Positions 17,983 to 26,993 of a stretch of DNA of 64,000 nt are shown here, in pieces. The notes below the pieces were generated by a model, which saw only the letters and a program-made list of their open reading frames with translations, was not told the DNA's origin and did no database searches. Made by a program: the position numbers and the translations under genes. The DNA lies in NCBI GenBank assembly GCA_016718655.1, contig JADKCV010000031.1, positions 6,674 through 70,673 of the forward strand. The letters run 5' to 3'. The stretch's first letter is position 1. The number at the start of each line of letters is the position of its first letter. Source of the stretch: Flavobacteriales bacterium (lineage in GTDB: Bacteria > Bacteroidota > Bacteroidia > Flavobacteriales_F > PHOS-HE28).

Positions 17983-19708
17983 CCGTGACGAAGTGGTCAC
18001 CTCCATCGCGCAGCTCCCAATACAGTTGGCCCCGTGTCTGCTGCAGTTCCGCCCGGACGCGGCCCTCGTTGTCGGTGACGAACTCCCCCACAACTTGAGC
18101 ACCGGCGGCATCCCGCTGATAGGGGTCGATCGTATAGGCGGTCGCCTTCACGTTGGACCTGGGCATGCCGCTCCACCGGTCCAGCACCAGCAGCTCGTCG
18201 GCACCGGCACGCTGCCGCTGCACCACGGCCATGGCCGTACTCCACAGCGTTATCCTGGCGCGTGGTGCCGCCTCACCACCGAAGGACTCGGCAGCGCTCA
18301 GCAATACGGTGTAGCGCCCAGCGGGAAGGCCCTCCATGGGCAGGTCCACCACATGCTCCTGTAGGTCACCGTCATCGGGAAGGTCCACGCTCCAGGCCAG
18401 TCGCGGGGTGCGTGCGAGTAGCGCGCTCCACACCTCCGCCTCGTCCACCCACGGTGCATCCTTCACCCAGGCATCGTCCACTACACGCACCCACACCCGG
18501 CGCAGGTTCGCATAACGCAGCGCGATGGTGTTGGGCATCCCAGGCACCACCGCCTGCTCGGCCTCGGCCACCAGCACGGGTTGCTCCAAGGTCTGCTTCA
18601 GGATGGCTGCATGACGCGCACCCCGGCTCGCCGGCCAACGCTCCATGGCCTGCATGCACATGGTCCGAGCCGTGCGCTTCTCCCACTTCCAAGCATCGCC
18701 CGCCGAACGGTCGTAGGATGCGGCTTGATCGGCATGCCACTGGGCGATACGCGCCGTGACCATGGACCAACTGCTGTCACTGGGCAACCGCGAGCGCAGT
18801 TCTTCCAAGGCGCCCAACAGGAGGCTATCCCGGTCGGGAGCGCTGCTGTTGGTATGCACGAAGGTGAGCCGTTCCAAGGTGGCATCCACCAAGCCGTCGA
18901 TGGGGTCGCGGTTCAGGTGGGTGCGCTCCAACTGCTGGTGGATGCGCAGGGCCTGGAAGAGCCACGAACTGCTGTCGCGATGGGCCAAGGGACGGAGGAT
19001 CCAAGGCTCGAACAAGGTGAAGGGTGTCGCTCCCTCCAGCTGGAAACGCCACGTCGGTTCCGTCAACCGGGTCTCCGGGTTGGACAACACTTCCAACGCA
19101 CGGTGGGCAAGCACATCGAAGAGGCTCGGTCGCGAAGCACGCGCCGTTCCATCGTCGATGAGCAACTCACCCAATTCACTGCTCGGGATGCGTCGCAGGG
19201 TGTCCAGCTCCTGCATGGAGCGTTGGTACAGTCCAAGGATGTGGGACATGTACTGGCCCTGTGTCCAGGTCTCCGCATCGGGACCAGCGGCCGTGCTCAT
19301 CTCCGTGCGCTCCAGCACCTGCCAACGCCGCTGCTGGTAATGGTTCCACCACTGTTCGGCCGCCACGCTGTACAACACCTGCTGCAAGGGGATCGGCGCC
19401 TCGGCCGCACGCTGCTCCAGTTCGCGCAGCCCTTCTTGCATATCCCCGCCGGCGTACGCCCTGAACCGCAGCACGTGCATCCACGCCTTGAACTCGGTAC
19501 GCCAGTCCCCTTCGGCCAAAGCCTCGGACCGGATGGTTCCGCTCAGCTCCAAGGCGGTCGCATATTGGCCGATCCCGGCCAGGGAATCCACCTGCGCCCA
19601 ACGGGCATCGGTAGCGGGTCCGGTGTGCACAGGGTTCTTATGGGTTCGGCACGCACCGAGAACGGCGGCGCTCAACAGCACGAGGAATGAGGATCGTACG
19701 ATGGACAT
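17978..19708 (-). CDS. Alpha-2-macroglobulin family lipoprotein, N-terminal fragment
   Basis: About 577 residues up to the frameshift. It starts at ATG 19708 (MSIVRSSFLVLLSAAVLGAC), a lipoprotein signal peptide with lipobox VLGAC, so the whole protein would be membrane-anchored. A helical region of about 400 residues is followed by a beta-rich macroglobulin-like domain ending LYWELRDGGDHFVTDV. There the frame changes: the original frame runs on as nonsense to 17822, while NGGTVGPFVRM continues in the frame of the C-terminal fragment. One extra base (or two missing) near 17977-17979 explains it. Upstream frame extension beyond 19708 overlaps the divergent YecM-like gene and is not real. Confidence 0.82.
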
Positions 19709-19792
19709 GGGGCATGGACAGGGCACAAAGGTGCATGTCCTTCCGCGGTACCCTCGCACCCATCCGTCACCTTCACCCCGATCTTCGCTGTC

Positions 19793-20293
19793 GTGCTGCC
19801 CGATCATCACCCTTTCCTGGTCCGTCTGCTGGCCGCCGTGGAACACGACCTGCCCGAAGTCGCGCACTGGCCCTTGGACCACCTGTGCTACCGGGTCGAT
19901 TCCGCGCAACGCTATGCCGCGATCAACGAGGCCCTGGCCGAACATGGGGTGCTCCTCGCCGAGTCGACCATCGGGGGAAGGCCCATCGCCACCTACCGCC
20001 TGCACCGACCCTTGCGCTTCAAGGGTCGCAGCATCCACGTGATCGAAGTGCCTGCACCCAAGCCGGGCAGCGCCTATCCCGAAGGCTGGGAGCATGCCGA
20101 ATTCGTGGCGGATGTGCCGCTAGCTACGCTGGTGGAGGCCCATCCGCAACTACCTTGGGAACTGGACGATCTGCACAAGACGCTGAACCCGGACCTACGC
20201 TTGCGCTACGCCGGCTTCAGCGTCAAGTTCCACGAACGCTCCTTGGAAGCCGTGATCGCCGGTGAACAAGGATCACGTCCCGAGCGCGCCTAG
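19793..20293 (+). CDS. YecM-like VOC family protein
   Basis: A 166-residue protein of the YecM branch of the VOC superfamily. Characteristic blocks: WPLDHLCYRVDS, LLAESTIGGRPIATYRL, RSIHVIEVPAPKPGS, YPEGWEHAEFV, and a C-terminal LRYAGFSVKFHERSLEAVI. The His and Glu residues fit the family's putative metal site, but no reaction is known. It starts with GTG 19793 and is divergent from the alpha-2-macroglobulin gene (84 bp between starts). It ends 22 bp from the convergent oxidoreductase. Confidence 0.85.
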   Translation: MLPDHHPFLVRLLAAVEHDLPEVAHWPLDHLCYRVDSAQRYAAINEALAEHGVLLAESTIGGRPIATYRLHRPLRFKGRSIHVIEVPAPKPGSAYPEGWEHAEFVADVPLATLVEAHPQLPWELDDLHKTLNPDLRLRYAGFSVKFHERSLEAVIAGEQGSRPERA

Positions 20294-20315
20294 CAGCGAT
20301 TTCCGGAACCCGGCC

Positions 20316-21377
20316 TCACTCCTTTGTCCGCCCATCCGAGGCATCCGGGAGCACGCGGTCCCACTGCACCTCCGGATCCAGCGCCGTGCCATGGAAGAGG
20401 TGGGAGACCAGGTGTTCGGCACACCACGGCGCCAACAGCACCCCACGTGATCCCAGGCCATTGAACAGCGCCTCACCCGGACCCGTGATACCCAACAGGG
20501 GACGACGGTCGCGCGCAGCAGGACGCACACCCGCAGTATGGGACAGCACCTCCACGGGTGCATCCACCAGCTGCGTCAAGCGCTCCAACAACCAGGTTCG
20601 CCCGGCCTCGGTGGGGCCTTCGAACACATCGTTCCATTGGAACGTGGCACCCACACGGAAGCGATCCTCCCCCATCGGGAGTATGAATACGCCACGATGG
20701 ACCATGCGGGTCAACACAAGCCCTGGGATGCGCACCACCAAGGTCTCGCCTTTCACCGGCACAAGGCCATGCGGCGAGGTGAAAGGACCCTGACAACGGA
20801 CCAACCACCGCGCTTCCACCGCACCCACACACACGCCATCGGCCCCTACCCGGATGTCCTGCTCCTCCACCAACTGCTCGCTCAGCGCTCCGGCATCCAG
20901 CAATTCCTCGTGCTGGGCGGCCAACAGGGCGGGCACATCCAGCCAGGCCGATCCGCGTACGGTACCGTATCCATGGGGAGCGTTGAAGGGTCCATCGTCC
21001 ACCTCCTGTTCGGCCTGTAGCGTAGCGAACGGAGCGCTTTCCGGTGCGGTCATGGCCCGCTGCCATTGGTCCACCTCCTTGGCCGTGGGGAAGACCTTCA
21101 CCATGGGCAGGTGATGCCAGCAACGCACACCCGAGCGCGACTGCCACGACGTGTAAAGTGCATCGGCCACGGGCAGGAGCTCCTTGGCGCGCCAACTGGG
21201 AATGTCCCGTCGCAACACCAAGGGGTTCACCACACCACCGGCGGCCATGCTCGCATTTCCCTCCTGCTTCCGGTCGAACACATGCACGCTGTGACCCGCG
21301 CGTAGCAAGGTCTCCGTCAACACTGCACCCGCTATTCCGCGTCCCAGGACCACCACATCCACCACACCCTTGCTCAT
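20316..21377 (-). CDS. FAD-dependent oxidoreductase, DAO family
   Basis: A 353-residue flavoprotein. The N-terminal dinucleotide-binding motif is VVVLGRGIAGAVLTETLLRAG (GxGxxG at residues 12-17) with the acidic ribose-binding residue in VHVFDRK. SMAAGGVVNPLVLRR is the family's second FAD contact, and GVRPAARDRRPLLG with FNGLGSRGVLLAPW is the C-terminal FAD-closing segment. The pattern resembles glycine/D-amino-acid oxidases and the C-terminal module of MnmC, but no methyltransferase domain is fused. The substrate is unknown. A TTTG-type element with one mismatch (21383-21390) lies 5 bp before the start. Confidence 0.85.
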   Translation of the reverse strand: MSKGVVDVVVLGRGIAGAVLTETLLRAGHSVHVFDRKQEGNASMAAGGVVNPLVLRRDIPSWRAKELLPVADALYTSWQSRSGVRCWHHLPMVKVFPTAKEVDQWQRAMTAPESAPFATLQAEQEVDDGPFNAPHGYGTVRGSAWLDVPALLAAQHEELLDAGALSEQLVEEQDIRVGADGVCVGAVEARWLVRCQGPFTSPHGLVPVKGETLVVRIPGLVLTRMVHRGVFILPMGEDRFRVGATFQWNDVFEGPTEAGRTWLLERLTQLVDAPVEVLSHTAGVRPAARDRRPLLGITGPGEALFNGLGSRGVLLAPWCAEHLVSHLFHGTALDPEVQWDRVLPDASDGRTKE

Positions 21378-21414
21378 GGGTACAAAGGTCGGCGGCGGCG
21401 ACCCCGTTCCGTGT

Positions 21415-22086
21415 TCATCGCACCGGCAGGGTCACGGGCGCGAACTCCAGGGTGCTGTCGTTCACCTGCGCGCTCAACGTGAGCACCACATCCTTGCCAC
21501 GCACCGTGGGGCGCAGCACCCAAGCCTCCTCATGACCGCCCTTGGAGATGATGCCGTGCTGCACCGATGGACTGAAGGAGGGCACGTTCGGCACTACGAT
21601 GCGCACCTTGTTGTCCACCCCGAAGCGCAGTGCGCTATCGGGTTCCACCCGCACGGACCTCAGCAAGGCCGCCAGATCGGTGATCACCACGCGGTTGGCC
21701 GTGGAGAAGCTGCGTGTGCTGTCGTTCAGCAACACGCTATAGGCCAGGAACTGCGCATCATCCAGATCCTCATAGGTGCTCACCGCATGGTACACCAAGG
21801 CCCCGTCCTCGGCGTACACCTTGTGTTCTCCGAAGGGGCGACCGTGCTCCCAACCCTGCACCGCCTTCACCCGGCCATCGGGGAAGTACTCCGTAAGGGT
21901 ACCGTGCTGAAGGCCCTCCACCACCGGCACCTCGGCGCGCAGGCGACCATCGGCGAAGTAGACCCGATGGACCTGGGTCGCACTACTATCCACCACTGCC
22001 GACGGAGTTGGCTCCGCCGTGGGTGTGGTGGGTGAACAAGCGGCCAGGCCGATGGACAGCAGGACGAGGAGGCGAGCGGCGAGCAT
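21415..22086 (-). CDS. Lipoprotein with MORN-type (YwqK-like) repeats
   Basis: A 223-residue protein. It starts at ATG 22086 with a lipoprotein signal (MLAARLLVLLSIGLAACSPT, lipobox LAAC). Residues ~45-100 hold MORN_2-like repeats: VYFADGRLRAEVPVVEG, LTEYFPDGRVKAVQGWEHG and HKVYAEDGALVYHAV. The C-terminal half is a soluble domain I do not recognise. Such repeats are common in Bacteroidota surface or periplasmic lipoproteins of unknown role. It ends 37 bp before the oxidoreductase on the same strand. Confidence 0.75.
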   Translation of the reverse strand: MLAARLLVLLSIGLAACSPTTPTAEPTPSAVVDSSATQVHRVYFADGRLRAEVPVVEGLQHGTLTEYFPDGRVKAVQGWEHGRPFGEHKVYAEDGALVYHAVSTYEDLDDAQFLAYSVLLNDSTRSFSTANRVVITDLAALLRSVRVEPDSALRFGVDNKVRIVVPNVPSFSPSVQHGIISKGGHEEAWVLRPTVRGKDVVLTLSAQVNDSTLEFAPVTLPVR

Positions 22087-22150
22087 GGGTGCAAAGCAAC
22101 GGAGGCGAGTGGCACGGTATGCGATCCAACTGCCATCAGTCCTCAAGAAT

Positions 22151-22192
22151 GAACGCGAAGGGCAGTGCAATGAGCGGGTGGTGGTGGAGCGA
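22151..22192 (+). pseudogene. Remnant of a T9SS sorting-domain end
   Basis: These 42 bases translate to EREGQCNERVVVER and align without gaps to the last 42 bases of the cargo gene ending at 24348 (DPEGQRNERVVVE then stop), differing at about 9 positions. The stop is lost (CGA). It is the tail of a vanished cargo gene, or a copy of that tail. Confidence 0.6.
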
Positions 22193-22208
22193 GGGGGCTG
22201 CTTTGGAC

Positions 22209-22240
22209 TTTGGCGCGGAGCATGGTTTCACGTACCTTCG
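22209..22240 (+). promoter_or_regulatory. Candidate promoter TTTG-N20-TACCTTCG
   Basis: TTTG at 22209-22212 and TACCTTCG at 22233-22240 with 20 bp between them match the Bacteroidota -33/-7 layout with one mismatch. It drives no intact gene; probably left over from a lost one. Confidence 0.4.
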
Positions 22241-22380
22241 GGGAGATGGTTGCACGCGTGCCGATACCTGATCATTGGGGTCCACAGCGCTGCGGAACAG
22301 ATGCCCTGCACCGAGGTGGTTCGCCACCTTGGTTCCCAACCCGTCTGAACGGTACCCCAACCGACATCCCTACGGACCAC

Positions 22381-22689
22381 CAAGATTTAGATGGCGATGG
22401 TAGCGTGGCGCTGGACCTGAGCAGCAGACCTCTGGGTGGTGTACTCAACAACCACATCGACACACTTCATGCGGACTTTGCCTTTATCATCAGCCCAGAG
22501 CCTTTTGTGAAACGCCGAGGTGGCGCAGAGGAACAACCAGTTACAACCAAAGCGCCAAAGAGTTGGGACTTTGCGCTCTATCCGAACCCTGCACGGGAAG
22601 AGGCTTGGCTCCGTTTCGAGAGCGACACCCCCATCCATCGTGCTGGATGCCCCGCTTGTTGTGCTCATTCAATCCGTTACGGCTACTGA
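22381..22689 (+). pseudogene. Remnant of a T9SS cargo gene
   Basis: A frame that is open but has no plausible start encodes LDGDGSVALDLSSRPLGG, then a linker, then SWDFALYPNPAREEAWLRFES. The YPNPA element followed by alternating hydrophobics is the start of a type A sorting domain. The frame then turns to nonsense (CPACCAHSIRYGY) and stops about 50 residues early. It represents the 3' part of a truncated surface protein gene. The rest of 22087-22797 shows nothing else I can support. Confidence 0.55.
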
Positions 22690-22848
22690 CCGCCTTCACC
22701 TTTGCCATGTAGATCCGGCTTGGTGAGTATTCGGTAAGCGAAGGCGAACATGTGGGATCAAGAAACTTGATCCATAGGCCGGAAAAACCTATTGTAGACC
22801 ACGGTATGTATTTCTGGATCAGTCCATGGTCAAGATCCATTTATTAAA

Positions 22849-24348
22849 ATGTTTCGATCCACAGGTGTTGTACAAAAAAACATGCATGAATTATCAAATG
22901 GAAAACTATTGATTGGATCTTCTCGAAGTTCCGGATTTTCAATATTCGATATATCAGGAATATTGTTTAGCACATATAGCTATCAAATTGATACCATGTT
23001 AGCCATGGCTTCGATTGAACCTAAAAACGACAGTGTCTTCTACTTTACAGCTACCTACTATAAAGATACGTGTACTAATTATCCAGGCGTATCGACAAAT
23101 TCTCACCCCTCTCTGACCAAAATTGATCACCATGGTAATGTATATTGGAGTTATCATTATGTAATAAACACAGATTACTGCTTTAAATATGCAGAGGGAC
23201 TGACGCTTTTACAGAACAATGACATCATCATTTATGGGGGCAACTTTGTGATACGAACGAACCAGGATGGTGATCTTCTCTGGGCAAGAATGAACACCGG
23301 ACCATTTTTCGCTTTCAAGTTTATCAAGGAGTTGCCTAATGGCGATATCCTTGCTGGTTTCGACTATGGCGCTCCTGAACCGGGGGTTGAAGGTGGTGCT
23401 TCGTTGATGCGTATGGACAGCGCTGGGAACATACTATGGAGCAAGCGCTTTTCCAGCCTGGGTTGGTGGAGATGCGCGATGGAGGGAGGGTCCATCCTGT
23501 ACACCGAACCTGGGGCATTTTGGCCCCAGACCACACCGTTGCTCTTCCTCTTGAAATTGGATCCAGACGGAGATGTGCTTTGGTGCAAGGGTTACAACAG
23601 CGCTCCCAGACATTGGCATACGCATAGTCCCATTCGGATGGTGCATGCATTGGATGGAAATCCAGTTCTATTGGCCAATAAAGGTGCCGTTGGTTACAAC
23701 CTCTGGTCCCGCAATGCGCTTGTGAAGTTCGATCTGAACGGCGATACGCTATGGACCCGCTCCATCAACACCTATCCCTACAGTCAGGAATCGCGCAACC
23801 TACTCGCCTTTTCAGATGGGAGTTATATGTATATCGGCCGTATTGAAGGCGACATGCCCGACGGCAACTACAGCAACTGGGCTTTGCTCTGCAAGACCGA
23901 CTCTAACGGTCACTTGCCCTGCCGCGAGCAGTACTACCCCATGGTGAGCATGGAGCTCTTCCCCACCCCGGTCGACTTCACCTTCACCACCGTGGATGGC
24001 GCCGAGCGTAGGCCCGCCTTCCTGACGCCCATCACCTACCCACCCATTGTGCAGTACGATGTCTGCGAGCTGCCCTTGGAGGTGGCCCCACGCCCTTCTC
24101 CCGATGGCAGGGTCCGCATCCGTCCCAACCCCACCCCGGGGGCCATCTCCGTTGACTTCCCCGCCCCCCTGCTGCGCGAGAGCTTCTACTCGGTGATCGA
24201 TGCCACCGGACGCTTGCTCTATGAACGTCCCCTGCCCCCAGGCGCAACCACCGCCGACATCGACCTCAGCCGCTTTGGCAAAGGCACCTACATCCTGCGC
24301 ATCACCGACCCCGAAGGACAACGGAATGAGCGAGTGGTGGTAGAGTAA
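22849..24348 (+). CDS. T9SS cargo protein, 5'-truncated, AT-rich first half
   Basis: 499 codons from the first ATG. It lacks a signal peptide, and the frame is open and protein-like for about 17 codons upstream of that ATG (22798-22848, reading VCISGSVHGQDPFIKMF), so the real 5' end has been lost. The body has propeller-like repeats (GNVYWSY, GDLLWARM, GNILWSKRF, GDVLWCKGY, GDTLWTRS) typical of PQQ/delta-60-type cargo. The C-terminus is a type A sorting domain: RIRPNPTPGAISVDF ... VIDATGRLLYERPLP ... GTYILRITDPEGQRNERVVVE. The first ~600 bases are clearly AT-rich against GC-rich surroundings; the last third has normal composition. It is probably a non-functional fusion or acquired fragment. 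Confidence 0.7.
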   Translation: MFRSTGVVQKNMHELSNGKLLIGSSRSSGFSIFDISGILFSTYSYQIDTMLAMASIEPKNDSVFYFTATYYKDTCTNYPGVSTNSHPSLTKIDHHGNVYWSYHYVINTDYCFKYAEGLTLLQNNDIIIYGGNFVIRTNQDGDLLWARMNTGPFFAFKFIKELPNGDILAGFDYGAPEPGVEGGASLMRMDSAGNILWSKRFSSLGWWRCAMEGGSILYTEPGAFWPQTTPLLFLLKLDPDGDVLWCKGYNSAPRHWHTHSPIRMVHALDGNPVLLANKGAVGYNLWSRNALVKFDLNGDTLWTRSINTYPYSQESRNLLAFSDGSYMYIGRIEGDMPDGNYSNWALLCKTDSNGHLPCREQYYPMVSMELFPTPVDFTFTTVDGAERRPAFLTPITYPPIVQYDVCELPLEVAPRPSPDGRVRIRPNPTPGAISVDFPAPLLRESFYSVIDATGRLLYERPLPPGATTADIDLSRFGKGTYILRITDPEGQRNERVVVE

Positions 24349-24441
24349 GGGCTGGGCACAGCGCATGGCGGGTTGCCGTGTCGGCCAACGACGCACAAGA
24401 AAAGGCATGCAGGGTCCGACGACAGTTCCGCGGACCGAAGG

Positions 24442-24801
24442 TCACGCAGCCAACAGACGTTCCATACGCTCCAGCAAAGCGTCGGGGTCGTAGGGCTTTT
24501 GCACCAGGTCGTTGGCGCCGGTGCCCTGTACGGTGGCCAGCAGGTGCGGCAGTTCGTAGGCCGTGAGCACCAGGATGGGGATGGTGATGCCGCGGTGGCG
24601 CAAGTTCTCCACCACGCTCAGGCCATCCACATGGGGCAGACCCAGGTCCAGCAGCACCAGGTCGGCCCCGGCGGCCAGCACGGCCTCGGCAGCACCACGG
24701 CCGTCGCGCAAGGGCGTCACCTGCCAACCGGCCAGCACCAAGCGCTTCTCCAACAGCTTGCGCACAAGGGCATCGTCCTCGATCAGGATCACGTGGGGCA
24801 T
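24442..24801 (-). CDS. Single-domain response regulator
   Basis: A 119-residue receiver domain with no output domain. Key residues are all present: acidic pocket E8/D9/D10 (LIEDD), phosphoacceptor D52 (VLLDLGLP), T80 (LVLTAYE) and K102 (VQKPYDP). I start at ATG 24801 (PHVILIEDD); the upstream frame runs into the antiporter gene. It lies 65 bp downstream of the antiporter on the same strand. No histidine kinase is nearby, so its partner is unknown; it may act as a phosphorelay intermediate or by protein contact. Confidence 0.9.
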   Translation of the reverse strand: MPHVILIEDDALVRKLLEKRLVLAGWQVTPLRDGRGAAEAVLAAGADLVLLDLGLPHVDGLSVVENLRHRGITIPILVLTAYELPHLLATVQGTGANDLVQKPYDPDALLERMERLLAA

Positions 24802-24866
24802 GGGCCTCTTACGCAGGGTGAGGGCCGGAAGTTCAACTGAACGCGCTCTGGGCCTTGCCCATACGG

Positions 24867-26936
24867 TCACGCCAACTCCAGGATGTCCTCGGCCACGGGG
24901 TCGGTGGCGGGATAGACCATGATCAGCGACAGCTCCTGGTACTGCTTGTCCAAGCGACGGGGAAGCTGGTCAAGGACCGCGTTGTGGCTGATGGACCGGG
25001 GCCGCGCGCTCACCACCACCACCAGGTCGTTGGGCTGGGTGTGCCGGGCCAATTGCTCGTCGGGGTCGGCCCCTTCAGGCAGGGCCAGCAGGGCGGGTTC
25101 GAAGTTCAGGCGCTGCTCCCGGGCTTCGGCCAACAGCGCCACGTGGGTCACCGGTTCGCTCAGGAACTCCACCCTAAGCCCCAGCTCCTTGGCCAGGCGC
25201 TGCACCTTGCCGATCCACTGCCCGAAGCCGGGCTCCCGTTCGGCCAGCGGGGGGCAGAGCACGAGCATCCGGCGGTGCGCCGCCAGCGGCTTGGTGATGC
25301 GGGTGACCAGCACCAGCTTGTGGTAGTTGCGCAACAGGGTGTCGGTCTTGGGGCCGAAGAGCCGCTCCAGCAGGGTCACCCGGTCGCTCCACCCCAGCAG
25401 GATGAGGTTCGACCCCGTTTCCTTCGCCGTGCGGATGATGCCACCGGCCACGTTGTTGTCGATGGTCACCACCGTGTTCACCGTGGTCTCGCTCGCCGCA
25501 GCGTAGCGCGCCTGGTCGCCCAACAGCTTGCGCATGCGCACCGAACGCGATCCGGCCCGCTCGTCGTTCTCCACCACGTTCACCAGGGTGATCGGCTGGG
25601 CCTGGGAGCGGTCGCGCAGCATGGTGGCCAGGTCCAGCAAGGGAGGTACCGAGGCCGGCTCCGCACAGGGGATGAGGATGCGTTCCCGCTGGGGTTCGGC
25701 GCTGTCGCTGCGCTGTTGTTCCACATCACCGGCCCGCACGATGCGTTTGGCCGCCGCCTCGGTGGCGAAGCTGGCCACCAGGCAGGTCACCAGGATGAGC
25801 ACGATGGTGCCGTTGAGGATGTTCTCGTCGATGATGCCGGCCTTGTAGCCCACCAGGATGATGGCCAGGGTGGCCGCGGCATGCGAGCTGCTGAGACCGA
25901 AGATCAGTTGGCGCTGCGGACCCGTGTAGCGGAAGACCAACTGGGTGATCCAAGCGGCGAGCCACTTGCCCAGCAAGGCCACCACCGTGAGCACACCGGC
26001 CACCACCACCGCATCGGTGCCCCGGGTGAGCACCCGCACATCCACCACCATGCCCACACTGATGAGGAAGAAGGGGATGAAGAGGGCGTTGCCGACGAAC
26101 TCCAGTCGGTTCATGAGCACCGAGGACGAAGGGATCAGCCGGTTGAGGGAAAGCCCCGCCACGAAGGCGCCGATGATGGGCTCCACCCCGGCCACCTGGG
26201 CCAGGAAGGCCGCGAAGAACACCGCCGCCAGCACGAAGATGTAGTGCGAGGTCTTCTCGCTCTCCAGCCGACCGAAGAACCACCGGGCGATGCGCGGCAA
26301 CACCAGGAACATGAACAGCAGGAACAGGGCCATGGAGGTGCCCAAGCGGATCCAGAAGCCCTGGGTGAGGCCCCCGTTCTCCGCGCCCATGATCACCGCG
26401 AAGACCAGCAGCACCGCCGTGTCGGTGAGGATGGTGCCCCCCACCGCGATGGCCACGGCCTGGTGCCTACTGATGCCGAACTTCGATACGATCGGATACG
26501 CCACCAAGGTGTGCGTGGAGAACATGATGGCCGTTAGGAAGCTCGCCGCCTCGCCATAACCCAGGAGGTAGCGGCAGGCCGGATACCCGATGGCCAATGG
26601 AATGGCGAAGGTGAAGAGCCCGAACCACAAACTCTTGTTGCGGTGCCTCCGGAACTCGTCCATGTCCAGCTCCAGACCCGCGATGAACATGATGTAGAGC
26701 AGACCAATGGTGCTGAAGAGCTCCACCGCGCTGTTCTTCTCCAGGATGTTCAGGGCGTGGGGACCCACGATGACACCCGAGATGATGAGGCCGATGACAC
26801 CCGGCACCTTGAACTGCCGTAGGATCAACGGGGCCAGCAGGATGATGAAGAGCACCACGCAGAACACCAGCACAGGGTTCTGCAAGGGCAACGCGAACTC
26901 GCGCGCTAAGTGTTCGAAGAATCCGCTGTCGTTCAT
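24867..26936 (-). CDS. CPA2-family cation:proton antiporter with C-terminal USP-like domains
   Basis: A 689-residue inner membrane protein. Residues ~20-400 form the Na+/H+ exchanger fold, with about 12 membrane segments (for example PGVIGLIISGVIVGPHALNIL, GLLYIMFIAGLELDMDEF, GGTILTDTAVLLVFAV, GVEPIIGAFVAGLSLNRLIP). The Asp-containing LTDTAV segment is in the core where ion-binding residues are expected. Residues ~425-689 look like one or two universal-stress-protein-type domains (ERILIPCAEP..., SNLILLGWSDRV, RMLVLCPPL), a common soluble extension in this family. It probably exports Na+ or K+ against H+; the ion cannot be told. A response regulator follows 65 bp downstream. Confidence 0.9.
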   Translation of the reverse strand: MNDSGFFEHLAREFALPLQNPVLVFCVVLFIILLAPLILRQFKVPGVIGLIISGVIVGPHALNILEKNSAVELFSTIGLLYIMFIAGLELDMDEFRRHRNKSLWFGLFTFAIPLAIGYPACRYLLGYGEAASFLTAIMFSTHTLVAYPIVSKFGISRHQAVAIAVGGTILTDTAVLLVFAVIMGAENGGLTQGFWIRLGTSMALFLLFMFLVLPRIARWFFGRLESEKTSHYIFVLAAVFFAAFLAQVAGVEPIIGAFVAGLSLNRLIPSSSVLMNRLEFVGNALFIPFFLISVGMVVDVRVLTRGTDAVVVAGVLTVVALLGKWLAAWITQLVFRYTGPQRQLIFGLSSSHAAATLAIILVGYKAGIIDENILNGTIVLILVTCLVASFATEAAAKRIVRAGDVEQQRSDSAEPQRERILIPCAEPASVPPLLDLATMLRDRSQAQPITLVNVVENDERAGSRSVRMRKLLGDQARYAAASETTVNTVVTIDNNVAGGIIRTAKETGSNLILLGWSDRVTLLERLFGPKTDTLLRNYHKLVLVTRITKPLAAHRRMLVLCPPLAEREPGFGQWIGKVQRLAKELGLRVEFLSEPVTHVALLAEAREQRLNFEPALLALPEGADPDEQLARHTQPNDLVVVVSARPRSISHNAVLDQLPRRLDKQYQELSLIMVYPATDPVAEDILELA

Positions 26937-26993
26937 GGTGCTGGCGACCTCACGCTACAAAGATGCCGGGTACGGTCACACCACGCATGTCGT

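Noticed and set aside
22140..22200. Insertion-sequence end
   Set aside because: No transposase fragment, inverted terminal repeats or target duplication could be seen; similarity to a sorting-domain tail explains the sequence better.
24855..26537. A 560-codon + strand frame
   Set aside because: It is antisense to the CPA2 antiporter; Gln/His/Arg-rich nonsense.
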